A DNA stretch of 64,000 bases. Origin: Ahaetulla prasina. Lineage: Eukaryota; Chordata; Lepidosauria; Squamata; Colubridae. Numbering within the stretch: the stretch's first letter is position 1; every line of letters starts with the position of its first letter. The stretch lies in the NCBI RefSeq assembly GCF_028640845.1, contig NC_080540.1:278891524-278955523 (forward strand), read 5' to 3'. The notes below the pieces were generated by a model. That model was not told where the DNA came from. It searched no databases and saw only the letters and a list, made by a program, of their open reading frames with translations. Positions 1 to 9,537 of the stretch are shown piece by piece. A program made the position numbers and the translations under genes.

Positions 1-887
1 AAACCTATGTATGAAAACTAAAGCAGAAAAAAAAAATCCCCAAATTTCAAAGAGGAAATGATTGAAAAAAGTTCAGAACAAGCTTTTTCTGGAAGCTAAC
101 AAAAGCTAACCATTTGGTGGTAGGAAGGGTGCACAACTGAACACAGATTTCCATTAGACATTAGGCAAGAAAAGTTACCTTAGATATTCTATTTCTTGAT
201 ATTTTAGCTAATATCAGAAGACGAGTTTTTAAAAAAATCAGAAAACCAGGAAAAAAAAGTATAGCTAAGATAGGAAAACTGAAGTCTAATAAAAGTAAAT
301 GGTGTTATAGGAAAATTGAAATACCATACTGACATACTTTATAAATGGGTTTATAGAATGAAATAAATGGGTTTATTATCATTAAGACAATATATTCAAG
401 AATCAACACCACTTGAAGGTGAAGTATGACAGGCCATAAACCAGCTGTCAAAAAGAAAGCAGAAGGTACAATTAAAGTGTTCAAAGCTGCAGAAGAAGCA
501 GCAGTTAAAATGCTAATAACTCTGTGTCAAAAAAACATAGAATACTGTAGGAGTTTCGTTCTATGCACCCCCTTTTTTTCAGAGATCCAAATGCCCAACC
601 ACTGAACCAAGGCAAGCAAAGTTTTGCTTAAACTCTTCCACTGAAGAGCAGAGGCAAACACGGAGAGAGGAAAGGTTCAGAAAAGAGACAGGAACGTGAC
701 ATCAAGCAAGTCACATAAGATGAATACGTGAAAAAAACATGTCTATTCAAGAAGATTTTCTTTCCCTTCTATGAAAGCTGGTATATAGCTTGATAAGGAG
801 TCCAGTGGCCATTCTCAAAACTATTTGCAGATGTAGATTTCCCCTCCTTCTTAGACAAGCTTCCTCTCCCAAGCCCAAGGAAGGAGA
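1..887. other. Unassigned A-rich sequence
   Basis: No repeat family, RNA gene or credible coding region is visible. Short open frames lack any recognisable motif. The stretch ends at the target duplication of a short hAT element. Confidence 0.5.
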
Positions 888-895
888 CTCTAAAT

Positions 896-998
896 CAAAG
901 GTGTCTAACCTTGGCAACTTGAAGTCTTGTAGACTTCAATTCCCAGCATGGGAGTTGAAGTCCACAGGTTTTAAAGTTGCCAGGGTTGGATACCCCTG
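896..998. mobile_element. Palindromic hAT-type MITE
   Basis: The two halves are near-perfect inverted copies built on GTCTAACCTTGGCAACTT at the left and its complement at the right. The flanks CTCTAAAT (888-895) and TTCTAAAT (999-1006) match 7 of 8 bases and fit the hAT target preference around TCTAGA. There is no coding capacity. Related copies lie at 35865, 41393 and 44888 in this window. Confidence 0.8.
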
Positions 999-1006
999 TT
1001 CTAAAT

Positions 1007-1567
1007 GCTTCAGATTGCATGTACGGATATTCCTCTGTTGAAAGGAAAAGTACTCACTAGGATTCTTGTGTTATCACTCCAACCCTTTCTTAATCAATCT
1101 TCCTTAATCTAAGCTCAGAGAATGAACATGCCTTGGATTGTTCATTTCCAGTCCTGGTTGCCCGAGAATTCTTGCGCCTTCAATGATAACAGCAAAGCCT
1201 TTGACTGTGTAGTTCACGCCAGAATGTGGAACAGATTAAGGCGGTGTGTGTGTGCCAGAACACCTGATGATTCTTCTGAGAACTCTTAACAGTGAATAAG
1301 AAGCTCTTGTTGGGAAAAAAGATGGTTTTTATCAGCAACAGCTGTTCTCAACAGGAAGTGCAGGCAAGGAGCATTCAATTTAAAGAGCAGAGTGTGGGAA
1401 AAGGCTCAATAACTCTAATACTACGCTTTCTTTCGTCTTATGCCATAAATGAAAATGCTTTCGTTGATAAACTTGAATTAGGTGGTTGTGGGTAACCTTA
1501 ACTACCAAACATGGACACTTACAATAAAACATAAAAGTTAATCACAAGCAAGAGACTCTATACCAGG
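1007..1567. other. Unassigned sequence
   Basis: No repeat or coding feature recognised. A 67-codon open frame at 1292-1495 has no visible domain. Confidence 0.5.
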
Positions 1568-1575
1568 ACTATGGC

Positions 1576-1820
1576 CAGTTGTGGTATTCAGCCGGTAAGA
1601 CTGGTTCCAGCGAATCGGTAGTAGAGACTTTTGGGTGGGCCTGCCCACCTGCCCCGGCGCTATGCCATCCTATTTAGCCACATTTTTCTAAGACATGCTC
1701 ATGCGTGCAAGCCGCGCACATGAACAAGGTGCATGCGTGGAAGGCCATGCACGGAAGGCACGTGGGCATATTTTCGGTGCGCAGTGAACCAGTGGTAAAA
1801 GTATGTGAAACCCACCTCAG
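1576..1820. mobile_element. Short hAT element (GGTATTCAGC type)
   Basis: It starts CAGTTGTGGTATTCAGCCGG and ends in a degenerate complement, CCCACCTCAG. It is flanked by ACTATGGC (1568-1575) and GCTATGGC (1821-1828), 7 of 8 identical. The interior is GC-rich with several CpG and GCATGCG-like motifs shared with the copies at 25436, 54332 and 63179. Non-autonomous. Confidence 0.75.
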
Positions 1821-1834
1821 GCTATGGCAGAGAA

Positions 1835-1931
1835 TAACAGAATAACAAAACAACAGAATAACAGAGTTGGAAGGGACTCTGGAGGTCTTCTAGTCCAAGC
1901 CCCGGCTCAAGCAGGAAATCTTACACCTGGT
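1835..1931 (-). mobile_element. CR1 LINE 3' end, severely truncated
   Basis: On the minus strand this carries the CR1 3' terminus, reading on the plus strand as GAGTTGGAAGGGACTCTGGA followed by TCTTCTAGTCCAA. An irregular AATAAC repeat forms the tail. The 13-bp sequence CTATGGCAGAGAA flanks it at 1822-1834 and 1932-1944, which looks like a target-site duplication. That is unusual, because CR1 typically leaves little or none. Confidence 0.75.
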
Positions 1932-1944
1932 CTATGGCAGAGAA

Positions 1945-2583
1945 GTCACGTCTCTTGGTTCCAACCAGCAGACATTCCTTGGCTGACACAACCTGCAACA
2001 TGTACAACTTGCCTCCCTGAATTGGATAGGTAGAAACAACTAGGAAACGAAAGTCCTTATGGTAACTGATTCCAAGTCATGAAGCCATATATTCTAGCTT
2101 TGTGCAAAGCATTTGAAATGTTGTTCAAAACTTTGCTGAAACTTCTGGTGCAAGTGTAAGATAAGCACCCTTTCTCAAAATAGGAGGTAATTACTTGCTC
2201 TGGAACAGTTAATGCAGCTGATGGAAAAGCTTTTCCAGATTTTCTATGGCCATAAGTAGACCTTTGCTTTAATATCAGTCCCACGGTAAAGTTGCCCCTC
2301 TAACCTTATGTATATACTCTAAAATTTATAAATTGTGTTAATTGTGATAGTAATGATGTATTCTCTATTAATGCCCTGATGACCGGATCATTTATCATTT
2401 TTCAAATTCCAAATGTTCTGATATTTGTGTACTCTATTTCATTGTTGTCTACTGTATTGTTTAATTGATGATCCTAATTTATATTGAGATTTAAAGTTTA
2501 ATGTTTCTTCAAATAGCACCAATTCATTTAAATTTTGGCCAAATTTTTTTTACTCATCATTTGCTGCTTGACTCTAAACATCA
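1945..2583. other. Unassigned AT-rich sequence
   Basis: No recognisable repeat, RNA or coding feature. Confidence 0.5.
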
Positions 2584-2691
2584 GTGTCAAGCCTGGAAGC
2601 CATCTTTTGTATTAGGCCTTCAGACCTGCCACATTTACTACTGTGAGAAACTGGGAGGGGGGATTGTATGGGTGATATGTAGTCATAATAG

Positions 2692-3430
2692 CATTCCTTT
2701 CTCAAGAAGTATGCACAGAGTATGAGGAATAAACAGGGTGAATTAGAAATCCAAGTAAATGAGGGTAGATATGATATTGTTGCCATTACGGAAACTTGGT
2801 GGGATGAAACTGACAAATGGAACATACAGCTAGAGGGATATAAATTATTTAAAAGAAATAGACCAAATAAAAGAGGAGGTGGAGTTGCACTATATATAAG
2901 AAATAACTACATCTCTACAGAAATAGAGCACAACAATGATGAAAATCATCTTGAATGTATTTGGGTCAATATAAAAGGGGTGAAAATTGCCATAGGTCTA
3001 TACTATAGGCCACCCAACCAAACAGAGGAAGTAGATGAACTTTTTGCTAGTCAGCTAACTAAGGTATGTAGGAAGCACATCACAGTAGTAATGGGGGATT
3101 TTAACTACCCTGACATCAACTGGGAAACAAACTCTGCACCAAGTGGAAGATCCAACAGGTTCCTAACAAACATAGCAGACAACTTTGTTTCCCAAAAATA
3201 AAGAAGGCAACAAGGATCAGCCATATTGGACTTAATTCTCACTAACAGAGATGAAATGATAGAAGGTGTTGAAGCTACAGGAACCTTGGGGCAAGTGACC
3301 ACGCAATATTGGAATTCGACATTAAGCAAATACAAGTAGTAGAACAAAGTCAAACTAGAGTCTTGGACTTTAAGAGAGCTAATTTCAATAAACTTAGAGA
3401 GCTTGAGAAGGATTCAATGGATGAGAATCC
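2692..3430 (+). pseudogene. CR1 ORF2 endonuclease domain, broken
   Basis: This encodes the apurinic-type endonuclease that nicks target DNA during CR1 insertion. The readable frame 2722-3201 shows YDIVAITETWWDE (catalytic Glu region), a GGGVALYIRN strand, YYRPPNQ, and VVMGDFNYPDINW (catalytic Asp-Phe-Asn). A stop follows VSQK at 3199. The domain resumes in another frame, where SDHAILEF near 3296-3320 supplies the catalytic His. The true ORF start lies upstream of the first Met, since the CR1 family continues N-terminally. Stop codons and frameshifts make it inactive. Confidence 0.9.
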
Positions 3431-3735
3431 TCAGGGAAAACAACTCAAGAAGCTTGGGAAATTTTGAAAAGTGAGATTATAAAAGCACAGTCTAACACAA
3501 TACCAATGAAGAAGAAAAATAGTAGATCTCAAAAGAAACCAGCATGGATGCATAAAGAACTATCTGACAAATTGAAAGACAAAAAGGACAAATATAAAAA
3601 GTGGAAAGAGGGCAAATAACTAAGGCAGAATATCAGCAAATAGCCGAGCCTGTAAAGATGAAGTGAGGAAAGCTAAGGCTCACAATGAACAAAGGCTAGC
3701 GACAAAAGTAAAAATAACAAAAAGCTTCTTCCAAC

Positions 3736-5421
3736 ATGTTAAAAACAAGAAAAAGTCAAGGAAACAATTGGCCCATTGCTGGGAGAAAGTGGCAAGAAGA
3801 TGACAAGCAACAGGAGAAAGCAGATCTACTTAACTCATATTTTGCATCTGTCTTTACACAAAAGGAAAAACAATCCAACCTATCAAAACAGCACTACAAA
3901 AAACAGATTAGAAACACAAGTTAAAATAGGGAAGAAAATGGTAAGTGAACACCTGTCTATCCTAGACGAGTTCAAATCACCAGGACCGGATGGATTACAC
4001 CCCAAGGTTCTGAAGGAACTGGCAGGCGTGATCTCAGAACCACTAAACTATATCTTTCAAAGATCCTAGGGCACAGGAGCTGCCAGAGGACTGGAAAAGA
4101 GCTGATGTAGTTCCCATCTTCAAAAAGGAAAAAAACAGATCCAGGAAACTACAGACCTATCAGTCTGACCTCAATACCGGGGAAGATTCTGGAAAAGATA
4201 ATCAAGCAACGAATCACCGAACACCTAGAAGCAAACAAAGTAATAACCAAAAGCCAACATGGGTTTGTCAAAAACAGATCATGCCAGACTAATCTTATCG
4301 CATTCTTTGACAAAATGACAAAATTAGTAGACCAGAGGAATGCTGTCGATATAATTTACTTGGACTTCAGTAAAGCATTTGATAAAGTAGACCATAACCT
4401 ACTACTAGATAAAGTAGAAAAATGTGGGTTAGACAGCACCACCACCAGATGGATTCGTAACTGGTTGACCAACCGCACTCAACGTGTAGTCCTCAACGGA
4501 ACTACATCCACATGGAGGGAAGTATGCAGTGGAGTACCCCAAGGCTCTGTTTTAGGCCCAGTACTCTTCAATATCTTCATCAATGACTTGGACGAGGGGA
4601 TAGATGAGGAACTCATCAAATTTGCAGATGACACCAAGCTGGCAGGAATAGCCAACACTCCAGAAGATAGGCTCAAGTTACAGAAAGATCTTGACAGACT
4701 TGAACATTGGGCGCTATCTAACAAAATGAAATTCAACAGTGAAAAAAGTAAGGTTCTACATTTAGGCCAAAAAACAAAATGCACCAGTACCGTATATGTG
4801 GTACCTTGCTCAATAGTAGTACCTGTGAGAGGGATCTTGGAGTCCTAGTGGATAACCATTTAGATATGAGCCAGCAGTGTGCAGCAGCTGTTAAAAAAGC
4901 CAACACAGTTCTGGGCTGCATAAACAGAGGGATAGAATCAAGATCACGTGAAGTGTTAGTACCACTTTATAATGCCTTGGTAAGGCCACACTTGGAATAT
5001 TGCATCCAGTTTTGGTCACCACGATGTAAAAAAGATGTTGAGACTCTAGAAAGAGTGCAGAGAAGAGCAACAAAGATGATTAGGGGACTGGAGGATAAAA
5101 CATATGAAGAACGGTTGCAGGAACTGGGTATGTCTAGTTTAACAAAAGAAGGACTAGGGAGACATGATAGCTGTGTTCCAATATCTCAGGGGCTGCCACA
5201 AAGAAGAGGGAGTCGGGCTGTTCTCCAAAGCACCTGAGGGTAGAACAAGAAGCAATGGGTGGAAACTGATCAAAGAAAGAAGCAACTTAGAACTAAGGAG
5301 AAATTTCCTGACAGTTAGAACAATTAATAAGTGGAACGACTTGCCTTCAGAAGTTGTGAATGCTCCAACACTGGAAATTTTTAAGAAAATGTTGGATAAC
5401 CATCTGACTGAGATGGTGTAG
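3736..5421 (+). pseudogene. CR1 ORF2 reverse transcriptase and C-terminus, broken
   Basis: The reverse transcriptase of the same CR1 is spread over at least four frame segments. LDEFKSPGPDGLHPKVLKEL lies near 3961-4020 and IFKKE-type finger residues near 4120. The main palm is 4315-4848, with [27 protein letters not shown] and FADDTKLAG, so the catalytic Asp pair is intact. The C-terminus continues in other frames at 4779-5237 (EYCIQFWSP) and 5164-5421 (NLELRRNFLTVRTINKWNDL). The codon-level damage indicates an old copy. Confidence 0.9.
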
Positions 5422-5484
5422 GGTTTCCTGCCTGGGCAGGGGGTTGGACTAGAAGGCCTCCAAGGTCCCTTCCAACTCTGATGT

Positions 5485-5630
5485 TTGTTATGTTATGTTA
5501 TGTTATGTTATGTTATGTTATGTTATGTTATGTTATGTTATGTTATGTTATGTTATGTTATGTTATGTTATGTTATGTTATGTTATGTTATGTTATGTTA
5601 TGTTATGTTATGTTATGTTATGTTATGTTA
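5485..5630 (+). repeat. (TTATG)n microsatellite
   Basis: About 29 nearly perfect pentamers directly follow the CR1 3' end. It is best explained as seeded by the LINE tail. It produces long, meaningless MLCYV frames. Confidence 0.97.
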
Positions 5631-5879
5631 AGTCAAGGCCAACTTGCCCTGCACCTGGAAGGCTGGACCTGCTGCGAGGCATCCCCAGTTGGAACGATAT
5701 TTGATTGGACCATGTGATGGACTGTGGGTGCTGGGTAGGGACTTGAACTTTTCTTTGGGTGGGGAAAACTTTCAGATTCGGGTTACATGCCAATATGACA
5801 TCGCTAATAAAATGTAGCTTTGAGGAATTTCAAGCCTCTGAGTTTTCTTTCATTGGGGTTGTTACTTGGAACCCTGACA
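5626..5879 (+). mobile_element. LTR-like sequence
   Basis: The segment starts at TGTTAAGTCAAGG and ends at CCCTGACA, matching the TG...CA pattern of long terminal repeats. It has a CCAAT complement (GATTGGACC) near 5703 and AATAAA at 5806-5811, followed by a GT/T-rich stretch. No matching target duplication is visible, because its left edge touches the CR1 microsatellite. No internal retroviral coding region is present. An alternative is chance resemblance in unique sequence. Confidence 0.4.
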
Positions 5880-6005
5880 ATCAGCCTGAATTTAGAAGCC
5901 CAGCTACAAGAAAAGTTTGGGGCTTCTTCGGATGAAGTTTAGTTCGTGATGAGTTGACATATACACAAAAAGTCCCATCTAGTCATTTTTGGCTAATTTC
6001 AAAAA

Positions 6006-6073
6006 TCTAAGTGGGGCTTGATTTGGTTAGAACTTGGATGGGAGACCATTATAAAATACAAGAGTTGCAAGCT
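6006..6073 (+). pseudogene. 5S rRNA-derived relic (3' half)
   Basis: CTAAGTGGGGCTTGATTTGG followed by TTAGAACTTGGATGGGAGAC matches the second half of vertebrate 5S rRNA, including the internal control region. The 5' half is absent and the end is degraded. It could be a 5S pseudogene or the remains of a 5S-headed SINE. An ATCA repeat follows. Confidence 0.75.
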
Positions 6074-6079
6074 AGTTAT

Positions 6080-6106
6080 CAAATCAATCAATCAATCAAT
6101 CAATCT
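6080..6106. repeat. (ATCA)n microsatellite
   Basis: Six tandem ATCA units directly after the 5S-like relic, possibly its tail. Confidence 0.85.
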
Positions 6107-6728
6107 CAAAACTAGCATTAGCAGATACCATTCTATGTCACTTCTCAGGATATTACATGCTCATGTCCAGTAATTTGCAAATTACTTGATTATTTTAACT
6201 TTGAATTTTATTCTATTATTTTAATTGCCTCATAATATGTTTTTATATACAACAAAAATTACAATTTATGTTTTACTTGTATGCCACCCAGAATCATTGA
6301 TTGAGTGATGGATGTTTTTTAAATGTGATATCGCTTGAGTTTGACCTGAAAGTGACCATGACTTGTTGAATTAAATGAAATGTCATTGTGCAGTAAACTT
6401 TGAGAAGGCTACTTAATGAATTTTGCTTTCTCACATTGTCTTTTCTTTTTCTTGTAATCTTCCGTTGCATATTATGTGTTCTGTTGTGTATTATTTGTTC
6501 TTCTCATAGGAAGAAGAATTTTTTTCCTTTTATTGTGCAGAGACAGCATTTGCTCTTCATTAGGCTTTACATGGTCTCTTCCATCAGTACTAATTTACCT
6601 CTATTGTCCACAAGCCACTTCATGCATAGCAGCAATCCAAAGCTTGGAACTACAAGGTAGAATGCAGCCATTCCAAAGCTTGCCATTGATTGTAATTTTC
6701 AAAGTGAGACAAAAGGCAAAAATATTAT
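6107..6728. other. Unassigned AT-rich sequence
   Basis: No repeat family or coding domain recognised. Two overlapping 84-86 codon frames at 6400-6730 are T-rich and featureless. Confidence 0.5.
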
Positions 6729-7435
6729 GAGCCATGGTGGCGCAGTGATTAGAGTGCACTATTGCGGGCTACTTCTGCTGACTGCTGGCTGACTGCAGTT
6801 TGGCAGTTCAAATCTCATCAGGCTCAAGGTTAACTCAGCCTTCCATTCAGGGGTGAAATGCTCCCGGTTTGGACCGGATCGGCTGATCCAGTAGCAATGG
6901 CGGTGGGTGGTTCACAGAACCAGTAGCAAAAATCCCTGCCCCCCCCCCGCCCCACCCAATTGCTCGGTTGCCTGCTTGACCACTTGCCACTTCTTTTTAA
7001 AAATGTTTTTAAAAGGTAAAAAAAAGGCTCTGTCGATCACAGCTGAGCCGTGCGATCGTCAGGGCCCTTTTTTTTTTTTTACTTTTAAAAGCATTTTTTA
7101 CAACCTATTCAGCTGAATAGGTTGTAAAAAATGCTTTTAAAAGTAAAAAAAAAGATTGCACACCACAGCTGATCCCTCCCGTGCACTGTTCTACTTACCC
7201 GATGCCTCCTTATGGCGTGCACTTTGCGCACACGCACGCACCTCACATTTGGTGTGTGGTACGCACTGTGCATGCAGCCGGTTCAGATTTCACCATTGCT
7301 TCCATCCTTCCGAGGTGGGTAAAATGAGGACCCAGATTGTTGGGGGCAATAGGCTGGCTCTGTAAACCGCTTGAACAGAGCTGTAAAAGCACTGTAAAGC
7401 GGTATATAAATCTAAGTGCTATTGCTATTGCTATT
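6729..7435 (+). mobile_element. tRNA-derived SINE, split by a hAT element
   Basis: The head GAGCCATGGTGGCGCAGTGA has a pol III A box (TGGCGCAGTGATTAGAGTG) and a B box (GGCAGTTCAAATCTC). The body resumes after the insertion at 7299, with CCTTCCGAGGTGGGTAAAAT and GTTGGGGGCAATAGGC, and ends in (GCTATT)n. Its 3' stem resembles the L2/CR1-like stem, suggesting LINE partner mobilisation. Other copies: 17795, 32097, 38090, 43440, 62920. Confidence 0.88.
6848..7298 (+). mobile_element. hAT element inside SINE, with perfect palindrome
   Basis: Ends are CAGGGGTGAAATGC and CAGATTTCACCATTG. Target duplication CTTCCATT (6840-6847) and CTTCCATC (7299-7306). An 82-bp perfect palindrome (7072-7153) centred on CAGCTG sits in the middle. 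No transposase frame. It is related to the copies at 14308 and 40980. Confidence 0.85.
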
Positions 7436-7453
7436 AAATGCGTATGAAATAAT

Positions 7454-7717
7454 CTATTTTACACTGACACCTATAGAAAATCCTCCTCCTCCATTTCCTC
7501 TTTTACCACTTTGGGTGTTGAAGAGATACAAAGTTCTGGATCTTGCTCCTCTGGTGGACTTAACCATTGTTAATTGATGTTGTTGTAATATGTCTCTGAT
7601 GTTGTCTCTCCATCTTCTTCTGAGTCTGCCTCGTGTTCTTTGACCTTCTCCTATTTTTTTGTATATGCCTTGTACAGTATGGAATCCCAAGACATCTTCT
7701 CCAAATGAGCAACCCAC
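7454..7717 (-). pseudogene. Possible retroelement C-terminal relic
   Basis: The minus-strand frame includes QRTRGRLRRRWRDNIRDI, similar in style to the basic GRPRxRWxD segment near the C-terminus of RTE/R4-type LINE proteins. Nothing else confirms it: no Cys motif, no RT motif, and no repeat boundary. Confidence 0.25.
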
Positions 7718-7744
7718 TTTATTTGTTTGTTTGTTTGTTTGTTT
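7715..7744. repeat. (GTTT)n microsatellite
   Basis: Tandem TTTG units in otherwise unassigned T-rich sequence. Confidence 0.85.
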
Positions 7745-7952
7745 TGGTATACAGTTTAAGATTTATTCTATGCCAATTCTTTCTCATTTCTGATTTTATC
7801 TCTTCTGGTCACTCCAGCAGCTTTTCTCAAACATCTCATGAAATGAGATGGTCTTTTTTTAATCGATTTTGTGTTTTATGATATATGCTGCCCAGAATCA
7901 CTTCTTGAGATGGCAACTATAGAAATCAAAGAAATAATATATCGGGTTTGTG

Positions 7953-8143
7953 TAGTCATATGGCTAGCATGACATGATGGAGAGTGGTTACTTTCTTTCT
8001 GAAGTGGTACTTATTTATCTACTTGCATTTGCATGCTTTTGAACTGCTAGGTTGGCAGGAACTAGAGTGACAATGTCATGCGGCCCCTGGGTCTTGAATC
8101 TGGGCTGTCAACTTTCTAGCATCTTAAGTGCTGAGCTATCTCA
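7953..8143 (-). mobile_element. Sauria-type SINE fragment
   Basis: Reverse orientation. GAACTGCTAGGTTGGCAGGA and GGTACTTATTTATCTACTTG match the complement of the intact copy at 27211. The tRNA-like head (complement of TTGAATCTGGGCTG and AGCATCTTAAGTGCTGAGC) is at the right. The Bov-B-like 3' end is missing. Confidence 0.75.
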
Positions 8144-8219
8144 TTTCCCCTACCCAATACCCCTATCCTATTCCATAGCTTTTCAATTGAAAAACACTTA
8201 AACTGCTCTAATACCAAAG

Positions 8220-8260
8220 CCTGAAGGCCCAATGCAAAAGATGGCTTCCAGGCCTGACAC
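8220..8260 (-). repeat. Short reversed copy of CR1 5'-flanking segment
   Basis: The complement of this 41-bp stretch matches 2584-2625 closely (CCTGGAAGCCATCTTTTG core). It may be a fragment of the CR1 5' region or of an independent repeat. Confidence 0.5.
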
Positions 8261-8844
8261 CGTATATGAAATATACAAATGTGGTGGGACCTCCAATACT
8301 GGGTTTTTTTTAAAAAAAAAAAGCCTTAAAAAATAATGTATTGAGGAGGCTATCATTAAACACAGACAGATGGCCATCTCAGACAGCTGGGTTTGGATGT
8401 CATGAAAAGAAGAGTATATTTAGGGTTATTTAGTATGTTATTATTGGATTTTGCTGCCAGGAAGTCGAATAATTATGCCTAGGGGTTTAAAAAAATTCAG
8501 CCTAAAAACCTGTACTCCCAGTTAAGATGGCTCCTCTTCTTGTACCTCTGTTTGATCATTGACTTTCCTGCTTTACACTGCATGCTGCCCTGAAATCTGA
8601 TATGATGAAGGGCCATTATAAAACTTTTAAATAAGTAAATTAATCCCCACTCATTGGTGGACAGGACTTGATTTGCCAAATACTAGAACCATTTGTTGCA
8701 ATATAGAAATCATTTACTATTTTGGCAAAGATTTGAAGTAGACCTCCATTCCTCATCTAGGAAGAGAAGCCAGACCCTGAAGTCCCAAGGATGACACAAA
8801 TCAGAGTTCTATGTCTTATGTCGGAGATCTAGAGAACCTGCAGA
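8261..8844. other. Unassigned sequence
   Basis: No recognisable repeat, RNA or coding feature up to the start of the L2-type LINE. Confidence 0.5.
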
Positions 8845-8865
8845 CCCAGCACAGCTGAACTGAGA

Positions 8866-9537
8866 ATGATAAGTGAATGTGAACTTTTTGTCTTGGGACA
8901 GTGGCTGAATGATCTGGATGTGGGGGACTTAGTCATTACTCCCCTGCCGTGGACAGATCATTCTCTCCTTCACCTGGACTCTCGGACCGCAGACCCTCAC
9001 CGCAGAGAGACAGAGCCAGTTCGTTGGTTCTGTCCCAGGCGCCTGATGGACCCGAGTAGGTTCCTGATGGAGCTTGGGCCATTTCCTGAGGATCTGGCCC
9101 ATGGCTCGGCCGAAGAACTCGCTGCCGCCTGGGAAAGGGTGGTGGCGGGAGCTTTGGACCGCGTCGTGCCGATACGGCCTCTGACCCGGCGCTGCTCTCA
9201 ACCGGCTCCTTGGTTCACTGAGGAGCTGAGAGAGATGAAGCGCCTGAGAAGACGCCTAGAGAGCGCCTGGAGAGCCAGCCGCTCCGAATCTGACCAAACA
9301 CTAGTACGGTCACATATTCAGACCTATCTAGTGGCAATAAGGACGGCGAAGCAAGTATACTTTGCCACCTTTATAGCATCGGCAGATAATCGCCCAGCCA
9401 CCTTGTTTAGGGCGACCCGCTCCCTTCTATTTCAAGGAGCTCGGGAGGACCCTTGCAGGGACGAGCTGAGGAATTTGGAAGTTATCTGCACGATAAAATC
9501 GCTCAGATCCGGGATGGGCTGGACACAGATTGGGTAG
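8866..9537 (+). pseudogene. L2-type ORF2: endonuclease end and linker
   Basis: The frame shows ITPLPWTDHSLLHLDS, the catalytic Asp-His end of an apurinic-type endonuclease. A charged linker of about 150 residues follows (KRLRRRLESAWRASRSESDQ), typical between endonuclease and reverse transcriptase in L2/CR1 elements. The first Met is arbitrary because the element is 5' truncated. The frame shifts near 9450 into the next segment. Confidence 0.85.

Larger units (their letters stand above)
2584..5630 (+). mobile_element. CR1 LINE, nearly complete ORF2, with TTATG tail
   Basis: It runs from an endonuclease domain through reverse transcriptase to a CR1-type 3' end (GGTTGGACTAGAAGGCCTCC), followed by about 29 TTATG units (5485-5630). 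ORF1 and most of the 5' UTR are missing. The 5' boundary is uncertain: 2584-2700 may be CR1 5' sequence, since a reversed copy of part of it occurs alone at 8220-8260. CR1 elements copy themselves by target-primed reverse transcription, and their 3' ends often carry short tandem repeats. Confidence 0.9.

Noticed and set aside
5481..5717. MLCYV-repeat protein
   Set aside because: Translation of the TTATG microsatellite.
6006..6073. Functional 5S rRNA gene
   Set aside because: The 5' half is missing and the 3' stem is degraded.
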